DNA of 64,000 bases from Thioalkalivibrio nitratireducens DSM 14787 (GTDB lineage: Bacteria; Pseudomonadota; Gammaproteobacteria; Ectothiorhodospirales; Ectothiorhodospiraceae), in contig NC_019902.2 of NCBI RefSeq assembly GCF_000321415.2, positions 3,224,001 to 3,288,000 on the forward strand, written 5' to 3'. Shown here piece after piece: positions 36,753-46,512 of the stretch. The notes under the pieces were generated by a model, which saw only the letters and a list, made by a program, of their open reading frames with translations, did not search any database and was not told the DNA's origin. Made by a program: the position numbers and the translations under genes. Within the stretch, counting starts at the first letter, position 1; each line of letters opens with the position of its first letter.

Positions 36753-38672
36753 TTACTTTTTCTTGTCGTCGACTTCTTCGAACTCGGCGTCCACGACGTC
36801 GTCCGACGACCCGGAACCCTCGCCGGCGTCGGCGCTTCCGGTTTCGCCGCCGCTGGTCTTCGCATAGGCCTTCTCGGCGAGTTTGCCCGAGGCCTCGGCG
36901 AGTTTCTGGGTGGCGGCCTCGATCGCGTCCACATCGTCACCCTTCATGGCCGTGCGCACCTCGCCGATCGCGGCCTCGATCGTGACCTTCTCGTCGGCTT
37001 CGACCTGGTCCGCCAGATCCTTCAGCGATTTCTCTGCCGAGTGCACCAGCGCGTCCGCCTGGTTGCGCGCAGCGACCAGTGCGTGGAAGCGCTTGTCTTC
37101 CTCGGCGTGCGCCTCGGCATCCTTCACCATCTTCTCGACTTCCTCGTCGCTGAGTCCGGACGAGGCCTTGATCACGATGCGGTTCTCCTTGCCGGTGGCC
37201 TTGTCCTTCGCCGACACGTGCAGGATGCCGTTCGCGTCGATGTCGAAGGTGACCTCGACCTGGGGCACCCCGCGCGGCGCGGGCGGGATGTCGGTCAAGT
37301 CGAAACGGCCGAGCGACTTGTTGGCGCTCGCCTGCTCGCGCTCGCCTTGGAGAACGTGCACGGTGACCGCGGTCTGGTTGTCGTCGGCGGTGGAGAACAC
37401 CTGCGTGGCCTTGGTCGGGATCGTCGTGTTCTTCTCGATCAGCTTGGTCATCACTCCGCCCAGCGTCTCGATTCCGAGCGACAGCGGCGTGACGTCAAGC
37501 AGCAGCACGTCCTTCACGCTGCCGCCCAGCACCCCGCCCTGCACCGCGGCGCCGACCGCAACCGCCTCGTCCGGGTTGACGTCCTTGCGTGGCTCTTTGC
37601 CGAAGTAGCCCTGGACCGCCTCCTGCACCTTGGGCATACGGGTCTGTCCGCCGACCAGGATGATGTCGTCGACCTGCCCGGTGGACAGGCCCGCATCCTT
37701 GATCGCGATCTTGCAGGGTTCGATGGTCCGCTGGATCAGATCCTCGACCAGGCTCTCGAGCTTGGCCCGGGTAACCTTCATCGCCAGGTGCTTCGGCCCG
37801 GTATTGTCGGCGGTGATGTAGGGCAGGTTGACCTCGGTCTGCTGGCTGGACGACAGCTCGATCTTGGCCTTTTCGGCCGCCTCGCGGATCCGCTGCATCG
37901 CCAACGGATCGTTCTTCAGGTCGATCCCCTGCTCCTTCTTGAACTCGCCGACCAGGTAGTCGATCAGGCGGTTGTCGAAGTCCTCGCCACCGAGGAAGGT
38001 ATCCCCGTTGGTCGCCAGCACCTCGAACTGGTGCTCGCCGTCGACCTCGGCGATCTCGATGATCGAGATGTCGAAGGTGCCACCGCCGAGGTCGTAGACC
38101 GCGATCTTGCGGTCACCGCGCTTCTTGTCCATGCCGTAGGCCAGCGCCGCCGCGGTCGGCTCGTTGATGATGCGCTTGACCTCGAGACCGGCAATGCGCC
38201 CGGCGTCCTTCGTCGCCTGGCGCTGGGAATCGTTGAAATAGGCCGGAACGGTGATCACCGCTTCGGTGACCGTTTCGCCGAGGTAGTCCTCGGCAGTCTT
38301 CTTCATCTTCTGCAGCACGCGCGCGGAGATTTCCGGAGGGGCCATCTTCTTGCCGCGCACCTCGACCCAGGCGTCGCCGTTGTCCGCCTTGATAATCGAG
38401 TACGGAACCAGCTGGATGTCCTTCTGGACCTCCTTCTCCTGGAAGCGGCGCCCGATCAGACGTTTGACCGCATGCAGCGTATTCTTCGAGTTGGTGACGG
38501 CCTGGCGCTTGGCCGACTGCCCCACCAGCACCTCACCGTCCTCGGTAAAGGCCACGATGGAGGGCGTAGTCCGGGATCCTTCGCTGTTCTCGATCACCTT
38601 GGCCTGGTCGCCTTCCATCACGGCGACACAGGAGTTGGTGGTACCGAGGTCAATGCCGATGATCTTTCCCAT
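36753..38672 (-). CDS. dnaK: Chaperone protein DnaK
   Basis: Hsp70 chaperone, 639 residues. It begins [19 protein letters not shown]; the phosphate-binding [12 protein letters not shown] and adenosine-binding [10 protein letters not shown] motifs are intact, and the linker [10 protein letters not shown] joins the substrate-binding domain. The acidic tail ends [12 protein letters not shown], the usual EEVD-like end. The ATG at 38672 is preceded by a consensus sigma-32 promoter whose -35 box overlaps the end of grpE. Confidence 0.98.
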   Translation of the reverse strand: MGKIIGIDLGTTNSCVAVMEGDQAKVIENSEGSRTTPSIVAFTEDGEVLVGQSAKRQAVTNSKNTLHAVKRLIGRRFQEKEVQKDIQLVPYSIIKADNGDAWVEVRGKKMAPPEISARVLQKMKKTAEDYLGETVTEAVITVPAYFNDSQRQATKDAGRIAGLEVKRIINEPTAAALAYGMDKKRGDRKIAVYDLGGGTFDISIIEIAEVDGEHQFEVLATNGDTFLGGEDFDNRLIDYLVGEFKKEQGIDLKNDPLAMQRIREAAEKAKIELSSSQQTEVNLPYITADNTGPKHLAMKVTRAKLESLVEDLIQRTIEPCKIAIKDAGLSTGQVDDIILVGGQTRMPKVQEAVQGYFGKEPRKDVNPDEAVAVGAAVQGGVLGGSVKDVLLLDVTPLSLGIETLGGVMTKLIEKNTTIPTKATQVFSTADDNQTAVTVHVLQGEREQASANKSLGRFDLTDIPPAPRGVPQVEVTFDIDANGILHVSAKDKATGKENRIVIKASSGLSDEEVEKMVKDAEAHAEEDKRFHALVAARNQADALVHSAEKSLKDLADQVEADEKVTIEAAIGEVRTAMKGDDVDAIEAATQKLAEASGKLAEKAYAKTSGGETGSADAGEGSGSSDDVVDAEFEEVDDKKK

Positions 38673-38744
38673 GGTGTGCAGCTCCTGCGATGAATTGGGT
38701 GTTTGCAGCGCGCAACCGGGCTGGCCGCCGCCTTTCTGTCCGGG

Positions 38745-38772
38745 ATATGGGGTGGGTGCCGGCGTTTTCAAG
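38745..38772 (-). promoter_or_regulatory. sigma-32 heat-shock promoter of dnaK
   Basis: On the minus strand CTTGAAA (38766-38772) is followed after 13 bases by CCCCATAT (38745-38752), a full match to the RpoH consensus CTTGAAA-N11-16-CCCCATNT. It lies 73 bases before dnaK and its -35 box overlaps the grpE stop codon. Confidence 0.85.
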
Positions 38773-39352
38773 CGCCGCCGGGGGATTCCTCCGGCGCCCG
38801 TGACACGATGACCATCGCCGGACGCAGCACCCGCCCCTGCAGCAGGTACCCCTTCTGCATCGTCATCAGCACCGTGTTCGGCGGATGCTCGGTGCTCTCC
38901 TGCGTCGTCATCGCCTGATGCCTCTCCGGATCGAAACGCTCGCCGGTCGGATCCACCGGCTCGATCCCGAACTTGTCGAAGGCCTTGCGGAAGGCCTTCA
39001 GCGTCAGTTCCGTGCCTTCGATGATGCTGCCCGCATCCTCGGTCTTGCGTGCCGCTTCCAGACCCATTTCGAGGCTGTCGCACACGGTCAGCAACTCGGC
39101 CGCGAATCGCTCCATCGCGTACTTGTGCGCCGCCTCCAGTTCGCGCTCGAAACGGCGCCGCTGGTTCTCGAGTTCCGCCTGCGCGCGCAGCAGCTGATCC
39201 CGGCGCCGATCCGCCAGCTCCTCGAGGTCCGCGAGCCGCGCCTGGATGTCTTCGCCGCCCTCTGCTGCCGGCCCTTCGGTTGCGCCCGTTGCCGTTTCCT
39301 GCTCCTCCTGGTTCACGGACTCGTGTTCCACGTTTTCCCGCTGGTTGGACAT
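38768..39352 (-). CDS. grpE: Nucleotide exchange factor GrpE
   Basis: Homodimeric partner of DnaK that exchanges ADP for ATP. The 194 residues comprise a disordered, Glu-rich N-terminus, a long coiled coil (about 35-90, [20 protein letters not shown] onward) and the beta-wing domain with [25 protein letters not shown]. It lies between hrcA and dnaK in the classical hrcA-grpE-dnaK-dnaJ order. Confidence 0.97.
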   Translation of the reverse strand: MSNQRENVEHESVNQEEQETATGATEGPAAEGGEDIQARLADLEELADRRRDQLLRAQAELENQRRRFERELEAAHKYAMERFAAELLTVCDSLEMGLEAARKTEDAGSIIEGTELTLKAFRKAFDKFGIEPVDPTGERFDPERHQAMTTQESTEHPPNTVLMTMQKGYLLQGRVLRPAMVIVSRAPEESPGGA

Positions 39353-39407
39353 GCTTCCCTCTTGCTGGTGACGAAATCGAATGGAGGCGCAGCACTGCGC
39401 CCGCGTC

Positions 39408-40463
39408 TCAACGGCTGTCTGGGGACTCGTTGTGCGAATTCAAGGCGGCGCCGAGCAGGCGCGCGGTGATGTCGACGATCGGGATCACCCGGTCATACGA
39501 CATCCGGGTCGGCCCGATCACCCCGAGCACGCCGACGATCTCGCCGTCCACGCTGTACGGCGCGGTCACCACGGAGCAGTGCTCGAACCATTCCAGCCCC
39601 GACTCCCGGCCGATGAAGATCTGCACCCGGTCGGCCCGGATACACTGATCCAGGATCGCCAGGATCTCGCGCTTCTCGTGGAAGGCTTCGAGCAGCTGGC
39701 GCAGCCGCTGGATGTCGGACAACTCGTCATAATGCAGCAACTGCGTCTCGCCGGCCACGAGCATGTCGTCGGGATCGTCCTCGCCGATCGCGCGTTCGCC
39801 CAGGTCGATCGCCGCGAGCATCATCGCGTCGAGATCGCGGCGTACCGAACGCATTTCCGCGAGCAGCTGCCCGCGTACCACCTGCAGCCCCTGCCCCGCG
39901 AGGTGGGCATTCAGGTAATTCGCCATGCGCTGCAGTTCCGGCGGCTGATAATCGCGCTCCAGCTCGAGCACACGGTTCTGCACCTCCTTGCCATCGATCA
40001 CTAGGATCGCGAGCACCCGGCGTTCGCTCAGGCGCAGGAACTCGATCTGGGTCAGCGCCACGTTGCGGTTGCGCGGCAGGCGCACCATGCCGGCCAGCCG
40101 GGTCACGCTGGACAGCACGCTTCCCGCCGTGTCGAGCAGATCCTGGGTCGTCGCACCCCGGTGGAAGCGTGACTCGATGGCTTCGACCTGTTTCCGGTTC
40201 GGCGCCCGGATCTCGAGCAGCGCGTCGACGAACAGCCGGTATCCAGCCGCGGTCGGCACCCGCCCGGCCGAGGTATGCGGCGCATGCACCAGCCCCAGAT
40301 CCTCGAGATCCGCCATCACGTTGCGAATCGTCGCCGGGCTGACGTTCAGCCCGCTCGTGCGGGCCAGCGTGCGCGAACCGACCGGTTGCCCGTCGCGGAT
40401 GTAACTCTCGATCAGGGTGCGCAGCAATGTCCGTGCGCGGGCATCGAGTTGGATGTCCTGCAT
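39408..40463 (-). CDS. hrcA: Heat-inducible transcription repressor HrcA
   Basis: Repressor that binds CIRCE operators and is kept active by GroEL. From the ATG at 40463 the protein has 351 residues: an N-terminal winged helix (VSPATIRNVMADLEDLGLVHAPHTSAGRVPT at about 42-72 contains the recognition helix), then the dimerisation and GAF-like domains ending in GPTRMSYDRVIPIVD. A CIRCE-like sequence sits 15 bases before the start, at the predicted transcript start, so it is likely autoregulated. Its co-existence with a sigma-32 promoter at dnaK means dual heat-shock control. Confidence 0.96.
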   Translation of the reverse strand: MQDIQLDARARTLLRTLIESYIRDGQPVGSRTLARTSGLNVSPATIRNVMADLEDLGLVHAPHTSAGRVPTAAGYRLFVDALLEIRAPNRKQVEAIESRFHRGATTQDLLDTAGSVLSSVTRLAGMVRLPRNRNVALTQIEFLRLSERRVLAILVIDGKEVQNRVLELERDYQPPELQRMANYLNAHLAGQGLQVVRGQLLAEMRSVRRDLDAMMLAAIDLGERAIGEDDPDDMLVAGETQLLHYDELSDIQRLRQLLEAFHEKREILAILDQCIRADRVQIFIGRESGLEWFEHCSVVTAPYSVDGEIVGVLGVIGPTRMSYDRVIPIVDITARLLGAALNSHNESPDSR

Positions 40464-40477
40464 GCGTCGTTCTCGTA

Positions 40478-40504
40478 TCAGCGCTTGGGGCCGTTGAGTG
40501 CCAG
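40478..40504. promoter_or_regulatory. Degenerate CIRCE operator
   Basis: TCAGCGCTT-N9-GAGTGCCAG matches the CIRCE consensus TTAGCACTC-N9-GAGTGCTAA at 13 of 18 positions with the exact 9-base spacer. It starts just after the -10 box of the hrcA promoter, where HrcA binding would block initiation. Confidence 0.5.
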
Positions 40505-40507
40505 CCC

Positions 40508-40535
40508 AGTCTATGCCATGCCCCCGGCCAGTCAA
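40508..40535 (-). promoter_or_regulatory. sigma-70 promoter of hrcA-grpE
   Basis: On the minus strand TTGACT (40530-40535) and TAGACT (40508-40513) are 16 bases apart, upstream of hrcA and next to the CIRCE-like operator. Confidence 0.55.
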
Positions 40536-40601
40536 GGGTGCTCCGAACCGGCTGCTGGCGACCCGGGTGCACGCACCCGCGGTTTTCCGGATAATGCAGC
40601 G

Positions 40602-41480
40602 ATGCAAGCAACTTTCAGCACGATCGGGCTGGTCGGCAAGGCCAACGATTCCCGCACCGCCCCTCTTGTATCGGTCCTCGTCGACGCATTGCACCAGCGT
40701 GGCCTGGGCATGATCATCGAGCAGGGCATCGGAGATTGCGAGCACCCTTCAGGATGTACGGTCGCTCCACTCGCGGAACTGGCGCCGGCAGTCGACCTGA
40801 TCATCGTGATCGGCGGGGACGGTACGCTGCTCGCCACCGCGCGCGCAACGGCCGAGCACGGCACCCCGATGCTCGGGATCAACCTCGGGCGGCTGGGGTT
40901 CCTGGTCGACGTGTTGCCGGACCGCGCAGCTACGGAACTGAACGAGGTACTCGACGGCGCCTACGAGATCGAGCCGCGCGCGATGCTGCAGACGACGCTG
41001 CTGCGCGACGGCAGCCCGATCCACCATGGCCTGGCGCTGAACGACGCAGTGCTGCACGTGCAGAGCGTGGTCCGGATCATCGAATTCGACACCTTCATCG
41101 ATGGACTCGACGTGGGACGCCTTCGCGCCGACGGACTCATCATCGCCACACCCACCGGCTCGACCGCCTATGCGCTGTCGGCCGGTGGCCCGATCCTGAC
41201 TCCCGAACTGGAGGCGATGGTCGTGGTGCCGGTCTGCCCGCACAGTCTGAATCACCGCCCTCTGGTGGTCAGCGGACGTGCGGTCATCGAGATCAAGCTC
41301 AGCAGTGCCAGCCGTTCCCCGGCGCAGGTGGCGCTGGACGGACAGGAGAACCTGGACTTCGCACCGGGGGACGTCTTGCGGGTGGAGCGGCGGGCAGAAC
41401 CGCTGACGCTGGTGCACCCCCGCCACCACCACTTCCTGCGCATGCTGCGCTCCAAGCTGCGCTGGGGCGAGCATCCCTGA
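40602..41480 (+). CDS. nadK: NAD kinase
   Basis: Phosphorylates NAD to NADP with ATP or polyphosphate. The 292-residue protein has the catalytic IGGDGTLL motif (Asp73), the NE/D-type LALNDAVLH and the glycine-rich TPTGSTAYALSAGGPI. The ATG at 40602 is divergent from hrcA, a common arrangement, and a GATAAT-like -10 box lies just upstream. It precedes recN by 23 bases. Confidence 0.97.
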   Translation: MQATFSTIGLVGKANDSRTAPLVSVLVDALHQRGLGMIIEQGIGDCEHPSGCTVAPLAELAPAVDLIIVIGGDGTLLATARATAEHGTPMLGINLGRLGFLVDVLPDRAATELNEVLDGAYEIEPRAMLQTTLLRDGSPIHHGLALNDAVLHVQSVVRIIEFDTFIDGLDVGRLRADGLIIATPTGSTAYALSAGGPILTPELEAMVVVPVCPHSLNHRPLVVSGRAVIEIKLSSASRSPAQVALDGQENLDFAPGDVLRVERRAEPLTLVHPRHHHFLRMLRSKLRWGEHP

Positions 41481-41503
41481 CCGGCCGGGGACGAAGACCA
41501 GCC

Positions 41504-43210
41504 ATGTTGCGGCATATCACGGTCCGGGACTTCGCCATCATCGACCACCTGGAACTCTCGCTCGGCGCAGGCATGACCGCACTGACCGGGGAAACCGGCG
41601 CCGGCAAGTCGATCCTGATCGATGTAATCGGTCTGCTGCTGGGTGACCGGGCCGACGCGGCCAGTGTGCGCGACGGTACCGCGCAGGCCGACCTGAGCGC
41701 GGAGTTCGAACTGCGGCCGGGCCATCCGACCGGCGCATGGCTCCGGGGCGAGGCGTTGGCAGAGCTGGCGGACGACCCGGACACGACCCACGTGCTGCTG
41801 CGCCGGGTGATCACCGCGCAGGGCAAGAGCCGAGCCTGGATCAACGGCCGCCCGGTCACCGTGGCCCAGCTAAAGACGGTCGGGAAATGGCTGGTCGACA
41901 TCCACGGCCAGCACGCCCACCAGCAGTTGCTGCAGCGGCCCGCCCAGCGGGCACTGCTGGACGGTTTCGTGGCGGTGGACGTCCGCCGCGAGGTGACCGC
42001 GGCCCACGCCGAACTTCAGGCCACTTCCGGGCGCCTGGACACGGCGCGCGAGCGGCTGGCATCCGCGTCCGACCGCCTCGACCTGCTCCGGTTTCAGGCG
42101 GCGGAGATCCGCGAACTGGGGCCGCACGAAGGCGAATTCGAGGAGATCGCCGGCGAACAGACACGGCTCGCGCATGCGGCGGAGGTGCTCGGGGCCCTGC
42201 AGGCCGCGCACCAGGCGATCGACGACGATGCCGGGATCGACCCGGGCCTCGGCCAGGTACTGGCCGGCTTGCAGAAGGCCGCGCGCCATGACAGCCGGGT
42301 CGAACCCGTGCTGGAACTGCTCGAGTCCGCGCGCATCCAGGTCCAGGAGGCGGGCGACCAGCTGCGCCGCATGGCCGACCGCATCGAGATCAATCCCGAG
42401 CGGCTGGCCGAGGTCGACGCGCGGGTTGCCGCCTACCTCCGACTGGCCCGCAAACACCGGACCAACCCCGATGCACTGCCGGGTCTGCTCCATGCGATGG
42501 AGGCCGAACAAAAGGAACTCGACGCGGGCGACGCGGCGGTCGCGGCACTCGAGCAGGATCTGGCCGCGGCACAGGCCCGCTACGACCGGGCCGCCGAGGC
42601 GCTGAGCCAGGCACGGCGCGCGGCCGCTGCGCGGCTCGATCCGGCGGTGACCGAGACGATGCAGGAACTGGGAATGACCGGCGGTCAGTTCCGGATCGAG
42701 TTGCAGGAGCGACCCGACGAAGCCGGCCCGCAGGGGCGTGACCGGATCGAGTTTCTGGTCTCCGCGAACCCGGGCTCCTCACCGCAGCCGCTGGCTCGGG
42801 TCGCCTCCGGGGGCGAACTGTCCCGGATCGGCCTTGCACTGCAGGTGCTCGCCAGCGCGGAGCAGGCGGCGGACAGCCTGATCTTCGACGAGGTCGACAG
42901 CGGAATCAGCGGCGCAGTGGCCGAGGTGGTCGGGCGCAAGCTGCGCGCGCTCGGCGCACGTTACCAGGTGCTCTGCGTTACCCATCTGCCCCAGGTGGCT
43001 GCACAGGCCCACTGCCAGTTCCAGGTCAGCAAGTACCGCGGGCGCGACCATGCACGCACCGAGATCACCCGTCTCGCGCCGGGCGACCGCATCGAGGCAG
43101 TGGCGCGCATGCTCGGGGGCGTCACACTGACCGAACGCAGCCTCGAGCACGCGCGCGAGATGCTGGAAGCAGCGGCCGGAGAACCCGCGGGCACCGAGCG
43201 CGCATCGTAG
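41504..43210 (+). CDS. recN: DNA repair protein RecN
   Basis: SMC-like ATPase acting in double-strand-break repair. From the ATG at 41504 it has 568 residues: Walker A GETGAGKS at 29-36, a long coiled-coil arm in the middle (about 160-380) and the C-terminal signature ARVASGGELSRIGLALQVL with Walker B LIFDEVDSGISG. The larger open frame upstream overlaps nadK and has no homology. No LexA box was recognised before it. It is convergent with fur. Confidence 0.96.
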   Translation: MLRHITVRDFAIIDHLELSLGAGMTALTGETGAGKSILIDVIGLLLGDRADAASVRDGTAQADLSAEFELRPGHPTGAWLRGEALAELADDPDTTHVLLRRVITAQGKSRAWINGRPVTVAQLKTVGKWLVDIHGQHAHQQLLQRPAQRALLDGFVAVDVRREVTAAHAELQATSGRLDTARERLASASDRLDLLRFQAAEIRELGPHEGEFEEIAGEQTRLAHAAEVLGALQAAHQAIDDDAGIDPGLGQVLAGLQKAARHDSRVEPVLELLESARIQVQEAGDQLRRMADRIEINPERLAEVDARVAAYLRLARKHRTNPDALPGLLHAMEAEQKELDAGDAAVAALEQDLAAAQARYDRAAEALSQARRAAAARLDPAVTETMQELGMTGGQFRIELQERPDEAGPQGRDRIEFLVSANPGSSPQPLARVASGGELSRIGLALQVLASAEQAADSLIFDEVDSGISGAVAEVVGRKLRALGARYQVLCVTHLPQVAAQAHCQFQVSKYRGRDHARTEITRLAPGDRIEAVARMLGGVTLTERSLEHAREMLEAAAGEPAGTERAS

Positions 43211-43260
43211 AACGCCGCGGGTACCGTGTCCGCGGGCGGCCGGGGAACCGGCGCCGGGGA

Positions 43261-43686
43261 TCAGCCGGGCCGGTGCGGGCAGTTCTCATCGCTGCAGTCG
43301 CCGTAGATCACCAGCGCATGATCCTGGATCCGGTACCCGTGCGCCGTCGCAATCTGGCGCTGGCGCTGCTCGATGGTGTCGTCGAAGAACTCCTCGACCC
43401 GGCCGCACTGGTTGCAGATGATGTGGTCATGGTGGCCGCCCCGCTCGAGCTCGAAGACCGCCTGGTTGCCCTCGAAATGCAACCGGGACACAAGCCCCGC
43501 CGCCTCGAACTGCGTCAGCACGCGATACACCGTGGCCAGGCCGATCTCCTCGCCCGAATCCAGCAACTCCCGGTAGATCGCCTCGGCCGTCAGGTGGCGG
43601 GTCTCCGACTCCTCCAGGATCTGCAGAATCTTCATTCTCGGAAGCGTGACCTTCAGTCCCGCCTTCTTCAGGTTTTGGGTTTCCAC
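43261..43686 (-). CDS. fur: Ferric uptake regulator
   Basis: Iron-responsive repressor, 141 residues. The frame is open to 43755, but a GTG at 43686 has a strong AAGGAG ribosome-binding site six bases upstream (43693-43698) and gives the family N-terminus VETQNLKKAGLKVTLPRMKIL, so it is chosen. The winged-helix TVYRVLTQFEAAGLVSR, the metal-binding GGHHDHIICNQCGRVEEF (His85-His88, Cys91, Cys94) and Cys131/Cys136 are present. It is divergent from bamE, as is usual. Confidence 0.95.
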   Translation of the reverse strand: METQNLKKAGLKVTLPRMKILQILEESETRHLTAEAIYRELLDSGEEIGLATVYRVLTQFEAAGLVSRLHFEGNQAVFELERGGHHDHIICNQCGRVEEFFDDTIEQRQRQIATAHGYRIQDHALVIYGDCSDENCPHRPG

Positions 43687-43793
43687 TGCCAGCTCCTTGA
43701 CACCCTGGAGGTCACGGTCACGCCTGCTGCTGACCTCGAGCGGATGTTGTACCATCGGACGCTCGCATTCGCCAGATCGGAAGCACGCGCCCG

Positions 43794-44126
43794 ATGCTCA
43801 AGATTCTCACTTCTATTGCCGTCATCGCAACCCTGCTCGCGGCCTGCAGCGTCCCGTCCTACCGGCTCGACGTGCAGCAGGGCAACGCCATCGACGACGA
43901 CAAGGTCGCGCAGCTGCGCGAGGGCATGACCGCGCGGCAGGTCGCCTTCCTGCTCGGCACCCCGCAGGTACAGGGCACGTTCGTGCGCGAGGACCGCTGG
44001 GACTACGTCTACTACAAACGCCCGGGCCGGGGCGCAACCGAACTGCGCCGGGTCTCGGTATTCTTCGACCGCGGCCGCGTCGCCCGGATCGAGGACACCC
44101 GCCCACCCACCGCACCCGACGGTTGA
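43794..44126 (+). CDS. bamE: Outer membrane protein assembly factor BamE
   Basis: Small lipoprotein of the BAM complex that inserts beta-barrel proteins. It has 110 residues with a signal peptide ending in the lipobox LLAACS (Cys18) and the SmpA/OmlA fold with LREGMTARQVAFLLGTP and DRWDYVYYKRPG. It is divergent from fur and convergent with rnfH. Confidence 0.95.
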   Translation: MLKILTSIAVIATLLAACSVPSYRLDVQQGNAIDDDKVAQLREGMTARQVAFLLGTPQVQGTFVREDRWDYVYYKRPGRGATELRRVSVFFDRGRVARIEDTRPPTAPDG

Positions 44127-44141
44127 CCCGCTAGTGGCCCA

Positions 44142-44492
44142 CTAGGCACTGCCGTCGGCGCCCGAGGCCCCTCCCTTGCGGGTCGGCTTGCCCTGGGCCG
44201 CGCGCTGGCGCCGCACCTCCTTCGGGTCCGCGATCAGCGGGCGGTACACTTCGACACGATCGCGGGCCCGCAGCACGGTATCCATGCGCGTGAGCTTGCC
44301 GAAGATGCCCACCTTCGCCGAGCCGAGGTCGATTTCCGGAAACCGCTCGGCAATCCCGGACTCCTGCAACGCGTCAGACACGGTCGCGCCTGTCGCCACC
44401 TGCACCGGCAGCACGACCTGCACGTCCGGGCGCGCGTAGGCTACCTCGACCGAGATCGTCGGCGTGGCGTTCGGTTCGCGCTGCTCAGCCAT
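44142..44492 (-). CDS. rnfH: RnfH/UPF0125 ubiquitin-like protein
   Basis: A 116-residue protein with a beta-grasp (ubiquitin-like) fold; homologues are named RnfH or YfjF and lie next to ratA. ISVEVAYARPDVQVVLPVQV and KVGIFGKLTRMDTVLRARDRVEVYRPLIADPKEVRR are characteristic. It overlaps the ratA stop by eight bases. The biochemical role is not established; it has been linked to the RatA toxin as a possible partner. Confidence 0.9.
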   Translation of the reverse strand: MAEQREPNATPTISVEVAYARPDVQVVLPVQVATGATVSDALQESGIAERFPEIDLGSAKVGIFGKLTRMDTVLRARDRVEVYRPLIADPKEVRRQRAAQGKPTRKGGASGADGSA

Positions 44493-44928
44493 CGTCTGTA
44501 CCGTGAACCACCCGCGCACGCCTGACGAAGGCATCCACCAGGGAATTGGCCAATTGGTTGAAGACCGGGCCGAGCGCCATGGCCATCAGTCGGTTCGAGA
44601 ACTCGAACTCCAGATCCAGCACGATCCGGGTGCCGCCGTCGTGTTCGTTGAACTGCCAACCGCCCTGGAGCCGGCGGAATGGCCCGTCGACCAGCTGCAT
44701 CCGGATCCGGTGCGGCGGATCGAGACGATTGCGCGTGGTGAACGACTTGTGCAGCGCGCCCTTGGCCAGTTCGATCCGCGCCTTGACCTCCGCCTCCCCG
44801 GTCTCCAGAACACGGGCGCTACGGCAGTGCGGCAGAAACTCCGGGTACGCGTCGATGTCGTTGACCAGGGCGAACATCTGCTCGGGCGAGTACGGAACCA
44901 CCGCCGAGCGCTGGATGCGGCTCGGCAT
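44485..44928 (-). CDS. ratA: Ribosome-association toxin RatA family protein
   Basis: A 147-residue START-like (coenzyme Q-binding, COQ10-type) protein. In E. coli RatA blocks 70S assembly, while the eukaryotic relative acts in ubiquinone function; which applies here is open. IQRSAVVPYSPEQMFALVNDIDAYPEFLPHC and FRRLQGGWQFNEHDGGTRI fit the family. It is sandwiched with one-base and eight-base overlaps between the symporter and rnfH, so the three are translated together. Confidence 0.92.
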   Translation of the reverse strand: MPSRIQRSAVVPYSPEQMFALVNDIDAYPEFLPHCRSARVLETGEAEVKARIELAKGALHKSFTTRNRLDPPHRIRMQLVDGPFRRLQGGWQFNEHDGGTRIVLDLEFEFSNRLMAMALGPVFNQLANSLVDAFVRRARVVHGTDDG

Positions 44929-46286
44929 CAGACCAGGCCGACCGCACGCAGGAACACCACCAGAATGGCGATCGGGGCCACGTAGCGGACGAGGAAATAC
45001 CACAGCGTGAACAGCCACCCCAGTTTCAGGCGCAACTCGGACTGCACCGAGCGTTCGGTCATGCGCCAGCCGACGAACAGCGCGATCAGGAACCCGCCCA
45101 GCGGCAGCAGGATGTTCGCGGTGAGGTAGTCCAGCAGGTCGAGGATACCCCGGTCGAACAGCGTGTACTCCGCCCACACGTTCAGCGACAGCAGCGCGCC
45201 GATTCCGAGCAGCCACGCGAGCATCGCCACCGTCGTGGTCGCGAACACCCGGGTCGCCCCGAGGTTCTCGACCAGGAAGGCGACCGCCGGCTCGATCAGG
45301 GAGATCGCCGAGGTCCAGGCCGCGAACACCAGCAGGATAAAGAACAGCGTCCCGAAGTACAGCCCCAGCGGCATCTCGGCGAAGGCCAGCGGCAGGGTCA
45401 CGAAGATCAGCCCCGGACCCTGGGCCGGCGACAGGCCGGCGGCCAGCAAGATCGGGAAGATCGCCAGCCCTGCCAGCAACGCCACCAGGGTGTCGGCCGC
45501 GACCACCGTACCCGAGGTCTTCGCGATCGCGGCATCGCTGCTCAGGTAGCTGCCATAGACCATGATCGCCCCCATCCCGAGACTCAGCGTGAAGAAGGCC
45601 TGGCCCATCGCCAGCAGCACCGCGTTCGCGGACAGCGCGGAGAAGTCCGGGCGGAACAGGAAACGCAGACCGTCGGCAAACGCGCCCTGCGCCATCGAGT
45701 AGCCCACGAGGATGATCAGCAGCACCACCAGTGCCGGCACCAGAATCGTCACCGCGCGCTCGAGCCCGGACTGTACCCCCCGCGCAACCACCATCGCGGT
45801 CATCACCATGAAGATGGTATGCCAGGCGAGCAGTGCCTCCGGGTCCGCCAGCATCGCACCGAACAGCTCCGAGGAGCCGTCCGCGTCTAGGCCGGTGAAA
45901 CCGCCACTGCCGGCCTTGAACACGTAGGCCAGTGCCCAGCCCGCGATCACACTGTAGAACGACAGGATTAGGAAACCGGCCAGCACGCCGATCCAGCCCA
46001 TCAGGCCCCAGCCGCGGCTGAGCCCTTCCTCTCGGGCCACGGTCAGCATGGTGTTGATCGGGCTCTGCCGCCCCCGGCGCCCCAGGAGGATCTCCGCCAT
46101 CATGATCGGCAGGCCGATCAGGAGGATGCAGGCGAGGTACACCAGAACGAACGCACCACCCCCGTTCTCGCCGGCAATGTACGGGAACCGCCAGATGTTC
46201 CCCAGACCCACCGCAGAACCCGTGGCCGCGAGAATGAAGGCCAATCGCGTGGACCACTGCCCGTGGATGGAGACGGTTGCTGGCAT
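44928..46286 (-). CDS. Sodium:neurotransmitter symporter family (SNF) transporter
   Basis: A 452-residue LeuT-fold carrier with about twelve helices. It begins with the sodium-site helix LAFILAATGSAVGLGNIWRF and ENGGGAFVLVYL, the family hallmark; AFFTLSLGMGAIMVYGSYL follows in TM6. Substrate is probably an amino acid but cannot be specified. It starts at the ATG at 46286 and ends overlapping the ratA start. The grouping smpB/SNF/ratA/rnfH recurs in gammaproteobacteria. Confidence 0.9.
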   Translation of the reverse strand: MPATVSIHGQWSTRLAFILAATGSAVGLGNIWRFPYIAGENGGGAFVLVYLACILLIGLPIMMAEILLGRRGRQSPINTMLTVAREEGLSRGWGLMGWIGVLAGFLILSFYSVIAGWALAYVFKAGSGGFTGLDADGSSELFGAMLADPEALLAWHTIFMVMTAMVVARGVQSGLERAVTILVPALVVLLIILVGYSMAQGAFADGLRFLFRPDFSALSANAVLLAMGQAFFTLSLGMGAIMVYGSYLSSDAAIAKTSGTVVAADTLVALLAGLAIFPILLAAGLSPAQGPGLIFVTLPLAFAEMPLGLYFGTLFFILLVFAAWTSAISLIEPAVAFLVENLGATRVFATTTVAMLAWLLGIGALLSLNVWAEYTLFDRGILDLLDYLTANILLPLGGFLIALFVGWRMTERSVQSELRLKLGWLFTLWYFLVRYVAPIAILVVFLRAVGLV

Positions 46287-46512
46287 CGATCTGCTTCCCC
46301 CTGGTTTTGGCGGATTGTGAGGCAAGGCCGGCAGGGGCTCAACTGAACCCCGCCGGACCCGCGTCTTCCGCCGCAGCCACGGGGGGACGTGCCCGGCGAG
46401 CCCGAAGCGGAGGCGGGGCTCGCACACCCGCATAGCCAGCCCGACCGCGACGGATTCACGCTCCGCCAGTCGACGGGCCACGCGGCGGCAGCGATTGTTA
46501 TACTGCACGGTT

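Noticed and set aside
43687-43755. Upstream ATG start for fur (23 extra residues)
   Set aside because: The GTG at 43686 has a strong ribosome-binding site and matches the family N-terminus; the extension would fill the promoter shared with bamE.
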